Shown piece by piece: positions 1 to 8,422 of a stretch of DNA of 32,500 bases. The notes beneath the pieces are model-generated. The model saw only the letters and a list, made by a program, of their open reading frames with translations. It was not told where the DNA came from and made no database searches. A program made the translations under genes and the position numbers. The stretch comes from Dictyostelium firmibasis (taxonomy: Eukaryota > Evosea > Eumycetozoa > Dictyosteliales > Dictyosteliaceae). The stretch is from contig JAVFKY010000007.1 in NCBI GenBank assembly GCA_036169595.1, positions 1-32,500 on the forward strand. Direction: 5' to 3'. Position 1 is the stretch's first letter. Every line of letters starts with the position of its first letter.

Positions 1-169
1 GCTCAGGATGGTGATGTTTTTTAGTCAAAAAGATCGTACCATTTTCTGGGGGGTTTTTTTGAACTTTTTTATTCCATAACCTACTCAGCTATAAAATCTT
101 AAAAATCGAGCTGACGTTTATTTAGAGAGATCAGTAATACGCAAAGAATACTCAGTTTCAGAAAAGATA
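1..169. other. Bacterial-type non-coding or decayed stretch at window edge
   Basis: Composition resembles the bacterial block that follows. No convincing reading frame or RNA gene is seen. It may hold the upstream region of the decayed gene that starts near 170. Confidence 0.3.
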
Positions 170-818
170 ATGCGAACTCTATATAGCAACTCTCTTATCG
201 ATTCTCATGTAAAAGATGAGGCCTCGAAGATTTTTTTCGTGATGAGTTTTCAAGGGCTTTACGAAAGGGAACAAAAGAGTCAACAGAGCATCTTCATCAT
301 CTCTTTCGCACATATGGTCATATGCTTCAAGCTATTGACGTGAAGCTTCATAGTATATGTTTAAAAATATAGATCCAGACTACTATTGGAATATATCTCT
401 TCTGAAGATTGACCCTATGAAAAGAACAAATCTACAGCAAAAAGATAAATTATGGCTCAAGCGCCGTGCACGAGTAACGGAAATAGAATGCACAGGAAAG
501 CAAGATTTAGATGTAGGTTGGCCAGAGCTTACACATGTTGAGTCTATTCGATTCGGTTCAGCCTTTTTAACAACAGACCACTCTTTTGCTAAGATAGCTC
601 AATGGTGTAAAAGTAAGAATGCAGAGTTAAAAAGAGTGGAATTTAGCGATTATAGCTATAAAACAGAGAGTAATCCCTATCAAGTTTTGGGAATACACTC
701 CTTTATTTTTACCAAATCAACAATTTCAGATGAAGCAATTGCAGAGATTAAAAAGAGCTATCCAGATCTAGAAGAACTTATAGTAAATGGTAAGCATCAT
801 CTTTCATTAAAAAAATAG
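170..818 (+). pseudogene. Unrecognised chlamydial-type protein gene, decayed; main open block 357-818
   Basis: The main open block (357-818, 153 residues) has far more balanced codon use than the amoebal DNA nearby. I do not recognise the family. The sequence alternates short hydrophobic-charged segments (GWPELTHVESIRFG, then AIAEIKKSYPDLEELIVNG), which is weakly reminiscent of leucine-rich-repeat proteins. Related-looking coding sequence continues upstream in other frames back to an ATG near 170 (MRTLYSNSLIDSHVKDEASK), so the gene seems to carry at least two frame changes and the ATG at 357 is probably not the original start. A tail-to-tail gene remnant follows on the other strand. Bacterial origin is inferred from composition and from the neighbouring thrS-parA-gp6D block. 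Confidence 0.5.
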
Positions 819-825
819 CAGAAAT

Positions 826-1030
826 CTAGCCTTTTCTCTTCTTTTCAATTTCATACTGCTTGAGCTGTTCTTCAAAAAGGGTATTCCAGCTCTCAATATC
901 GCCTATATTAGGCAGCCTTGGAACTTGAGTCTTCTCTTCCCTTTTCTTTCTAGGCGGAACTAAATCAAAATCCTCTTCTCTAAAGAAGAGTGGTGATGAT
1001 GAGGCAGTCCCCTTAGAAGCTGTTTTGTCT
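826..1030 (-). pseudogene. C-terminal fragment of an unrecognised bacterial gene
   Basis: A minus-strand frame of about 66 codons ends at a TAG (826-828). The readable tail is lysine and glutamate rich (LFFREEDFDLVPPRKKREE, then IESWNTLFEEQLKQYEIEKK) and looks like the charged C-terminal helix of a bacterial cytoplasmic protein. It is too short for the ORF threshold and lacks a start codon. It is convergent with the gene ending at 818, with 7 bases between the stops. No family is recognised. Confidence 0.4.
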
Positions 1031-1047
1031 CAAGGACTCATCAGGCT

Positions 1048-1208
1048 TTACTTGAAATGTCTCGCGCCTCTGTTTTGTCTTAGCGATGTGGCAAAATCAT
1101 TGGCTTTTATCCAGTTGAACCCAAGCGCTGCAATTGAGTGACCAAAAGCATTATCAGAAGTGTTACTCGTAGGAAGATGTGTTACTTTTGAGTATGGTTC
1201 AATCTTTA
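1048..1208 (-). pseudogene. Gene tail cut off by a DIRS element
   Basis: A minus-strand frame of about 53 codons ends with a TAA at 1048-1050. Its visible part includes AFGHSIAALGFNWIKANDF and ends in RQNRGARHFK. The frame runs without a stop up to the DIRS terminus at about 1209, so the upstream part of the gene is missing here. The GC-balanced codons match the other bacterial fragments. I do not recognise the family. Confidence 0.4.
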
Positions 1209-2353
1209 TTTAAAAATTTAAATAATTAAATTATATTTTATATTAAATATATATATTTAAATTTATGAATACATTTATTTATTTGAAATTCCCAAATATT
1301 TAAGATAATTTTCAGAGAAATTCAAGAGAATTTTCTGGAGATATTTTAGCTCGAAAAAATTATTGAAAAAATGAAAAATTTCGAGTTTGAAAAAAGTTGC
1401 CACGTGTCACGCACCTATTTTTTTGAGTTTTGCGAAATTTTTCAGAAAGTAAAAACAGTATAAATAGTGGCACTAAACATTGAAAACAATTTGATTTATA
1501 TGGAATTCCGACTAAGGGAGGGCGGGCTGGGACCAATTTAAATATATATATTTAATATAAAATATAATTTAATTATTTAAATTTTTAATTTATATTATCA
1601 TATATATATTTAAATTTATGAAAGTTGGACTACATTATTTAAGAAACCACCAGATTTTTCACCAATGATTTTCTTGTCATAAAAGTTATCAACTGTATCA
1701 TTTGATTTCCAACGACCGAGTTTCTTGACCACATGGAATGGAACATTGCTGGACAACAAGAGAGAAGCCATAGCGGAACGAGTAGAGTGAGATTTGAACT
1801 TTGTAATATCAATACCTGATTTTGAAAGTATTGATAAAACTATAGAGTTTATATATTCGACTGAAACTGGATTACCATCACGGAGAATGAAAACCGAATC
1901 ACCAGATGAAGTAGTTCTTCTTTGTTCAGAGTGTTTGAGGTATCTTGAAAGATGGAGAACTGGACAAATACTTGCATTTGATTCATCTAGTGAAGTTAAT
2001 TCTAAAATGGAAATATCAGCATTCTTTGTATTCCTTTGTTCTTTTGCATTGATAACAGGAGCTTTAATTGAGTGTTCAGTGATTATTAAATTCTTGTAAG
2101 ACCATTTGACCAAGTCAGATGACCTTGCTAAACCAAACATTTTACAAAGCACAAAAGTCTTATGTAGAAGAACAGAGTATGTAAACTTTGGATAAACGTT
2201 GATTGTAGATAAGTATTTGAAAACTTGATTTGCATTCCAGATTTCATTATACTTTGAGTTACTTGGACGTAACTTGTGAATACCAGTCATTATTCTTGAT
2301 ATGAACGGATCATTAACGATTTCAGATTGATTTCTAAGAATGAGCAACTGATT
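1209..2353 (-). mobile_element. DIRS-1-like retroelement, terminal piece (fossil)
   Basis: DIRS family tyrosine-recombinase retroelement, incomplete. Parts seen are one terminal repeat with a TATAAATA box (1459-1466), the internal complementary region around the GGGAGGGCGGG motif, and the C-terminal part of the recombinase. It is nearly identical to the same region of DIRS-A and DIRS-C, so it is young. The outer end abuts bacterial DNA directly; the inner end stops at the MITE at 2354. It is broken (a fragment). Confidence 0.85.
1616..2347 (-). CDS. DIRS tyrosine recombinase part (fossil fragment)
   Basis: Part of the DIRS piece at 1209-2353. The segment HSTRSAMASLLLSSNVP followed by VVKKLGRWKSNDTVDNFY is the conserved C-terminal box of phage-integrase-type tyrosine recombinases, with the HxxR motif and the nucleophile tyrosine region. 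Only the C-terminal part of the domain is present. Confidence 0.8.
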   Translation of the reverse strand: MLILRNQSEIVNDPFISRIMTGIHKLRPSNSKYNEIWNANQVFKYLSTINVYPKFTYSVLLHKTFVLCKMFGLARSSDLVKWSYKNLIITEHSIKAPVINAKEQRNTKNADISILELTSLDESNASICPVLHLSRYLKHSEQRRTTSSGDSVFILRDGNPVSVEYINSIVLSILSKSGIDITKFKSHSTRSAMASLLLSSNVPFHVVKKLGRWKSNDTVDNFYDKKIIGEKSGGFLNNVVQLS

Positions 2354-2685
2354 GAGGTACTTTCACAGATTTAAATTTAAATTTTGCACTTTTTAAAATC
2401 CAAGAATTGTAAATTATAATTTTATATAATCAATCATCTAAGTAATTCTTTAAATTCTCATTTAATAAAATCTAATAGAAATAAGTTTTCATGTTAAATA
2501 ACTATTTTTTTGTTATATCTAATAAAAAATAATAATATATTTTCTTATTTATTTTTTAAAATGGGTAAATAATTTTTGTCAAAATATCATAATTTGTTGA
2601 ATATGATATGTTTGTTTAAACATTTTCATTTTCAACGTTATTTAAAAATTTACAAAATTTAAATTTAAATCTGTGAAAGTACCTC
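2354..2685. mobile_element. 332-bp MITE related to the Harbinger-like transposon, TSD ATT
   Basis: Perfect inverted ends of about 33 bp begin GAGGTACTTTCACAGATTTA at 2354 and are mirrored up to 2685. ATT stands on both sides (2351-2353 and 2686-2688). The motif ACTTTCACAGATTTAAATTT also lies just inside both ends of the 3,360-bp transposon, so this is probably a non-autonomous relative moved by the same transposase. The interior is AT rich and non-coding. The left flank is DIRS recombinase sequence while the right flank is bacterial thrS, so the element sits on a DIRS/bacterial boundary. Confidence 0.85.
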
Positions 2686-2853
2686 ATTCTGACGATTGGA
2701 GACCAAGAGATTGAAAATCAAACGGTCTCAGTGAGAACAAGGGATAATGTTCTACATGGTGCTATGGAAATTTCTTCCTTAGTAGCTGTTTTACAAGAAG
2801 AGGCAAAGACAAAGGTGAGAGAGTCGAGTATCTCGTCTAACAGCAAAAACTGA
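2686..2853 (+). pseudogene. thrS: Threonyl-tRNA synthetase, C-terminal fragment
   Basis: An open frame runs from the MITE edge to a TGA at 2851-2853. Residues GDQEIENQTVSVRTRDN, then ISSLVAVLQEEAKTKV, match the end of the anticodon-binding domain of bacterial ThrRS (the E. coli counterpart reads GDKEVESGKVAVRTR). Only about 55 codons remain; the catalytic core is absent, so the fragment cannot act as a synthetase. In chlamydial chromosomes thrS directly precedes a ParA/MinD-like gene and gp6D, which is exactly what follows here. The alternative, a host ThrRS exon, is unlikely given the synteny and codon use. Confidence 0.8.
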
Positions 2854-2897
2854 TTCAAAGGTATTTAGAATTATATCGTAAGGCTTATGTTCAAACT

Positions 2898-3674
2898 ATG
2901 GATATTATATCGATAGCGAGTTTTAAAGGTGGTACAGCTAAGACCTCAACTATCCTCCACATTGGATCAGCTTTTGCTAAATTTCATGGCAAAAGAGTTC
3001 TTGTCGTCGATTTTGAAGCACAAGCGAACTTAACATTAGGGCTAGGGCTTGATCCAGATCAGCATGAGAGTATGGCTCCTGTGCTTCAGGGAACAGCATC
3101 TATTTTTGATGTCATACAAAAAACAGCTATAGAAGGGCTTGATCTCATCCCTGCCGACACATGGCTTGAAACAGTCGAAGTGTCACAGGAGCGCTCGCCT
3201 CTGATAGGTATTCACATGAACGGCTTAAGAGAGCTCTTTTGCAGCTCTCCTACGATATAATTCTTATCGATACCCCCTTCACTCTCTTGGCTTACAGAAT
3301 CGGCCCTTATTGCAGCAGATCGTGTTTTGATATCTGCAACAGCCGAATTTTATAGCGTAAAAGGCCTTGAAAGATTGTCGGAATTTATCCAAACAGTATC
3401 TGAAAGGCATCCAATAGATATTATTGGAGTTCTGGTATCCTTTTGGAATACAAGAGGAAAAAATAATGATGCATTTATACGAGTGATAGAGAGAACTTTT
3501 CCAAATAAAATCCTCAACAGCAAGATACGCAAAGATGTAGCTGTATCAGAGGCTTCAGTCTATGGAAAGCCGCTCTTTGAGATCCCAAAACTCTGTAACC
3601 AAAGCCGGGCAGCTGAGGATTATCAGAATGCTGCGTCAGAAATTTTGAAGCGAATGGAGCAAAAAAGTTTATGA
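2898..3674 (+). pseudogene. ParA/MinD-like partition ATPase, chlamydial CT582 type, frame-disrupted
   Basis: The N-terminal block (2898-3260) has the deviant Walker A motif FKGGTAKTST at residues 9-18 and the Walker A' region VLVVDFEAQANLTLGL. The C-terminal block (3327-3674) contains SFWNTRGKNN, SKIRKDVAVSEAS and NQSRAAEDY, typical of chlamydial ParA-like proteins. The Walker B-like stretch (IILIDTPP) lies between them in another frame, so there appear to be two compensating frame changes between about 3230 and 3285. The start at 2898 is 44 bases after the thrS stop. The stop overlaps the gp6D start as ATGA, which suggests translational coupling in the ancestral operon. The family segregates DNA at the nucleoid or membrane in bacteria; here the gene looks inactive. 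Confidence 0.85.
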
Positions 3675-3847
3675 AAAAGCTCGATTCTATTGAGGTGTTT
3701 TCACTTACTTAAATTTAAATATTAAATTACAATTTCAAAACTTAAGATGTGTATACTTTCACAGATTTAAATTTAATTTTTGTAAAAAACATAAGCCTTA
3801 AAAAATGAATACTTTTTTTATAATTTATAAATGAAAAGATTTAATTT

Positions 3848-4923
3848 TTATTTATTGGGATTGGTTTTATTTTTTAATAGTTGAATCAATATTTCAGACA
3901 ACACTTCTAATTGGTTACTTGATCTTTCTAGTTGTGTTATTAATCTAGAGTTTAAAGAGTTATTAACACTATCTTGTTTAATTTGGTGATCTAACTTTTC
4001 TCTTTCGATCTGTTCTTGTTTTTCAAGTCTGGAGCATACCTTCCCTCTGAATGATTTTTCATCTTGAAAGATATTTGTTAAAGTTGAATAACGATCTCTT
4101 CTTACATTTGTTCTATTCTGTTGTTGAGAAGCAATATCATCAGAGATTTGGGAAGAATTTAATCTTGATTCGGTATCACCAATTACTTGAGAACTTCTTA
4201 ATTCTTTCTCTATTAATTCCAACAATTTAGAAGATTTGTTAAAATAGTTTTCACAAGTATCAAGATATAAACTGAAATTATGTTTGGAACCATATTTATT
4301 GATGTGATGACTTGTGAATCTCTTTGGACGAGTGAATGGTTTTTTCAATTTTGAATTAACGCCTCTGAGATTTGATAAGTACGACAAAGCTTGTTTGACA
4401 CTGAGATTGGTTTTATACTTTTTATTATAGTCGGAAACGGTTAATTGCATTACACTTTTGTTTGATAATGAATTGATATTCGGGTTTCTTAAATTCTTTA
4501 AATAAAATGTCAAGAATGTATGTGTTGTTTCCCAATTCCAAACATTTGAGTTTGAATCTATATCTCTGGAATCCGAGTCATCTAAATCATTATCTGACTC
4601 GCTAGAATCAAGTGATTGTTGTTGACTTTCGATATCAGTATCTTCAAACCTATTATCATTATCATTAAAAGTATCATTATCACTGTAATCATCATTTTCA
4701 TTGTTTGACAATGCAATATCATCACTATATTCTTCATTTTCACTACTAGATTCTGTTGATTCTGTTGATTCATAGTTATTATTAATATTATTTTTATTAA
4801 TATTGTTATTGTTTGATTTATCTAATTTATATTTTTTTAGATTTCTAAAATCTATTAAAACACATTTTGTTAATAAAACAATTTGTAAACTATATTATTT
4901 TTATTTTAGTAATGCATACCCAT
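3848..4923 (-). CDS. Transposon copy 1 SANT/Myb-like partner protein, two exons with a 4-base first coding exon
   Basis: The long frame (4851 down to 3848) has no in-frame ATG near its beginning. An upstream ATGG (4923-4920), followed by a 68-base GT..AG intron (4919-4852), restores an ATG start in frame and gives about 335 residues beginning MDFRNLKKYKLDK. The N-terminal third is rich in Asn, Asp, Glu and Ser. A central block (VWNWETTHTFLTFYLKNL to LSVKQALSYLSNLRG) resembles a Myb/SANT-like DNA-binding domain. A basic patch (KKPFTRPKRF) and a C-terminal coiled-coil-like region follow. PIF/Harbinger elements need such a partner to bind DNA and bring the transposase into the nucleus. The SANT assignment is by pattern only; the intron is inferred. 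Confidence 0.65.
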
Positions 4924-5442
4924 GGTGTTTAATAAAAGAATGTTATTACTTAATATATATGTTTGTTTTTGTTTTTAATAATTAAATTGTTTTGTGTAAC
5001 TTATTATAGTTTTCTAATTAAAAAATTAAAGATATTAAAAAATAAAAAATAAAAAATAATAAAAAATAAAAAATAAAATTAAAAATGTGGGTGTTTTTAT
5101 TAATTTATTTTAATAATAATATTGCCACGTGTCAATTGTTGTAAATTATCGATATAATTAAACCACATTAGGGGTAAATAATTAAATTAAATTAAATTAT
5201 TTATTTTTTTCAATTTATTTTCAATAATTTTTACCACGTGTGGGTTAGTGTTAAAAAGTAATTAAATTTAATTAAATTTATTATTTTTTTATACCACTTG
5301 CGTGAAAATAATTGTTTCACATTAATTTTCTATTCACATTAAATAATATAATTAAAAACCTATAAACTATTAATATTATATAAACTTATAAACTATAATT
5401 CCTATAAATAACAATTATTTAATTGATATAAAGTTAACTCAA
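4924..5442. promoter_or_regulatory. Divergent promoter region of transposon copy 1
   Basis: About 520 bases of AT-rich DNA lie between the two divergent transposon genes. They hold two G-box/E-box cores CACGTG: one inside TTGCCACGTGTCA (5122-5134), one in ACCACGTGTG (5233-5242), plus a degenerate third near 5292. The first 13-base string is also present in the terminal repeats of the DIRS elements at 1397, 8205 and 20060. The same region occurs in copy 3 (24640-25158). A regulatory role is inferred. Confidence 0.5.
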
Positions 5443-6881
5443 ATGGATAGTAACAATTATCGATATAATGTTGAAGAAATTTTAGATAAAAGAATTATAG
5501 ATGGTTCGATAGAATACTTTATAAAATGGGAAGGATATAGTTTTAATGAATCTACTTGGGAAATTTTAGATGATGGTTTTAATAAAAACATGTTAGAAAC
5601 ATTCGAACGAAATCGATTTGAAACAATTGTAAAAGATTTTATAAATACAAATCAATTCGATATCGATGATGTAGAAACTATTGTAGTAATAAAGATGATT
5701 ATAGCAACAATTTCCAAAATCAACTTAATAAAGAGTATTATAATTAAAAAACTTAACTCGAATACAAACATATTCAACAATGATCCATTCAGGATTTTGA
5801 ATCAACTGAATGAAAATAATGATGTTCAACAAAAGAAAATTATTAGACATAACTATATTAATATTAATAGATTGGAAAGAACAATTAAAAAGAGATATAG
5901 AAACGATACATTTGTTCCAACTCCATTAAATAAAAACCAATCTCGTAAAACTGTTAGAATATTTAAAGATTTATATCCAACTCATTACAATCAAGTAGAT
6001 GTTTACAATGAATTAGGTTTACCAATAGATCTCGTTGATGAAATTGTTAGATTGTGTAGAAACTCAGTCAAAGGGTTTAAATGTTTGTTAGATTCAAGAT
6101 TGAAAGTGTTGTTAGTATTGTTTTTTTTGAAGGTCTGTACATATTAAAAATAAGTTTTAGATTACTATTATATTAGAATATTAAATATTTTTGTCAAATA
6201 ATTTAGAAAGGACCAAATTCGACCTCATTGTTAAAGAGAATCTTTAGTATTAGTAGTGCTACTATTTCAAGAGCTGTACGTGCACTTATTCCACTTATGA
6301 TACCATGTCTTTATACCATCTCGTTGGAGTTAATGAACTTAAACTGTTTACATTATGTCGATTGTACCGATTTTAGAATCAATCGAGTGCATCCATATCA
6401 ATTCGAATGGTACAGAGGCGACTTAAAGTATCACTCTTTTACAATTCAAATACTTGTCGATGAAAATGGTACAATCGATTCTGCGATCATTGGTAAAGGT
6501 CATAATAATGATTCAGGTATGTCAATGTTAACTGGTCTTAATGATCTAATTTACTCTTTTATAAAAAACGGAGAAGAGTTTTCAGTACTTGCAGACCCTG
6601 CTTACAACGGTACCTTGTTTTATACACCAAAGAGAATCAAAAATCTTCTGGGTAAAGGTGACGAAATACTTTCCAATCAAGAAAGAAAAGTTGTGGAATC
6701 AAGATTCCATCATTTCCAAGCTGGTAAACGGTCATTGGTAGAGAACAAGTTTGCAGATATGAAGAATAGATGGGGAATAGTAAAACAAAGAGGAATTCAT
6801 CAACCAAACTTCCTTTCGTACTGTTTAATAATGATATTCCATATTGAACAAATCAATTTTAATTTAAGAAACAATAAATGA
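5443..6881 (+). CDS. Chromodomain-DDE transposase of transposon copy 1 (PIF/Harbinger type), two exons
   Basis: Exon 1 (5443-6132, 230 codons) starts MDSNNYRYN and has a textbook chromodomain at residues 8-50 (VEEILDKRI, EYFIKWEGYSFNESTWE). After a basic linker comes the start of the transposase helix-turn-helix (VLLVLFFLK). A 74-base AT-rich GT..AG intron (6133-6206) separates it in frame from exon 2 (6207-6881), which continues KGPNSTSLLKRIFSISSATISRAVRAL, the rest of that HTH. The DDE triad is likely D282 (HYVDCTD), D360 (LADPAYNG) and E409 (VENKFADMKNRW). Total length is about 454 residues. It cuts and pastes the element. The chromodomain could read methylated histone H3 and steer insertion to heterochromatin such as DIRS clusters; that role is inferred. 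Confidence 0.85.
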
Positions 6882-7858
6882 ATATATTTTTTAAAATTAT
6901 ATTATTTTTTTATTCCTTTTAAAGTTTATTTTAATTTAAAAGAGTTTTCGTCGAAAATTTGATATGTTTTACAAAAATTAAATTTAAATCTGTGAAAGTA
7001 CACCGTACTTAATTTTTGAATTTGATTTCTACAATTTACTGTAAACACCTCATTCTCCAAGACCGCCTCTCAACAAATAGCAGCTCAAATGAAAAATCTG
7101 TAAAGGTGCGATCCCTTGCCGAGAGATCAAATAGAGGAGAGCTCTCTGGATACTCCCCGCTCTTATCTACTACCGAACTCTCTCATGAAGAGAAAAAGAC
7201 CCTTGAAGCCATTTTACAGCACGACACAAAAGATGTGAAGGATACAGGTTTAGGAGATGCTCTTTTTCAAAAGAATCTCGATGAGTTGAGTCATATCACC
7301 CAAGAAGTCAAATCGATAGCTCAGCAGTCCATACTTTTGCATGGAGAGCGGATTGGCAGGGCTCAAACTCTTCTTGCCTCCTATACTGATGGAGCCTTTA
7401 GCGCTTGGCTTATCGCTATTTACGGCAACATGCAAACTCCCTACAATTTTTTACTCTACTACCAGTTTTATACAGAGATTGAAATAGCTCTTCAGCATCT
7501 TGTTGAAAGGATGCCAAAACAGGCAATCTATACTCTTGCTAGTCGAGATGCCCCTATCTCAGAAAAGGCTAAACTTGTAGAAAAGTACCACGGAGAGTCA
7601 AAAGAGATACTCTTGGAAGAGATACGAAAGCATTTTCCACTCTCCTTAGAAGACAAAAGAGCCCAACTCTCCTTTGGGAAAAAGATACATCGAGAAATTG
7701 AAAAACAGATAAAAAGTATCCAAAAGCATGCTCAAAGCTTTACAAAAGATGAAAAAAAGTGGGTAAAAGAGTCTCTTCAAAAGGCTATTGATGCGCTCTC
7801 TTAACTAAAAATAGCATAGTGCAACAGCCCATACCCGCTTCTCTTTACAACTCTTTTC

Positions 7859-8011
7859 TTAAATAGAGAAGCTTTGAGCTCCTATCATATCCACTTCGTT
7901 GCCATTCAATCTGATATCAGAGTTGCTGAAGCGTTCGACCCATCTCCCAATCCATGTAGGAGAAGATGATAAAACGCGCATCCTCTTGTCGAGCAAGCTC
8001 CTCGGCCTTTT
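7859..8011 (-). pseudogene. C-terminal fragment of an unrecognised bacterial gene, cut by DIRS-A
   Basis: A minus-strand frame of about 50 codons ends with TAA at 7859-7861. It runs back without a stop into the DIRS-A terminus at about 8012. Readable residues include LLDKRMRVLSSSPTWIGRW followed by ERFSNSDIRLNGNEVDMIG. It is convergent with gp6D, with stops about 55 bases apart. Composition is bacterial. I do not recognise the family. Confidence 0.45.
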
Positions 8012-8422
8012 TAATAATTTAAAAATTTAATAATTAAATTATATTTTATATTAAATATATATATTTAAATTTATGAATACATTTATTTATTTGAAATTCC
8101 CAAATATTTAAGATAATTTTCAGAGAAATTCAAGAGAATTTTCTGGAGATATTTTAGCTCGAAAAAATTATTGAAAAAATGAAAAATTTCGAGTTTGAAA
8201 AAAGTTGCCACGTGTCACGCACCTATTTTTTTGAGTTTTGAGAAATTTTTCAGAAAGTAAAAACAGTATAAATAGTGGCACTAAATATTGAAAACAATTT
8301 GATTTATATGGAATTCCGACTAAGGGAGGGCGGGTGGGACCAATTTAAATATATATATTTGATATAAAATATAATTTAATTATTTAAATTTTTAATTTAT
8401 ATTATCATATATATATTTAAAT

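Larger units (their letters stand above)
3692..7051 (+). mobile_element. PIF/Harbinger-like transposon copy 1, looks intact, TSD ATT
   Basis: It is 3,360 bp. The ends are GAGGTGTTTTC and, mirrored, GAGGTGTTTAC, and ATT flanks both sides (3689-3691, 7052-7054). A longer subterminal inverted repeat (ACTTTCACAGATTTAAATTT) lies about 60 bp in from the left end and about 50 bp in from the right. It carries two divergent genes: a SANT-like protein (minus) and a chromodomain-DDE transposase (plus), the classic two-gene plan of PIF/Harbinger elements with 3-bp AT-rich target duplications. The copy at 23031-26390 has the same length, is inverted relative to this one and is nearly identical, which points to recent movement. 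Confidence 0.9.
3671..7804 (+). pseudogene. Gp6D-family chlamydial gene split by a DNA transposon
   Basis: The gene starts at ATG 3671 (MKKLDSI), overlapping the parA stop. It is interrupted after codon 7 by the transposon at 3692-7051 and resumes after the 3-bp duplication at 7055 (LQDRLSTNSSSNEK), reading without a stop to TAA 7802-7804. Uninterrupted length would be about 256 residues, close to the Gp6D/CT583 family as I recall it. Recognisable parts are LSHITQEVKSIAQQSILLHG, FSAWLIAIYGNMQTPYNFLL and MPKQAIYTLASRDAP. The family has a chlamydial plasmid paralogue (Pgp6) and unknown biochemistry. Apart from the insertion the frame is undamaged, so the transposon arrived before much decay. 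Confidence 0.85.

Noticed and set aside
1511-1540. GGGAGGG motif of DIRS as the source of the CCCTCCG element ends
   Set aside because: Only six or so bases agree and the flanks do not; most likely coincidence.
1794-2099. Plus-strand 101-codon ORF repeated at 8601-8906 and 20457-20762
   Set aside because: Antisense to the DIRS recombinase; its conservation follows from that gene.
2898-7804. Origin from the chlamydial plasmid (pgp5-pgp6) rather than the chromosome
   Set aside because: The thrS tail directly upstream fits the chromosomal CT581-CT583 order; the plasmid has no thrS.
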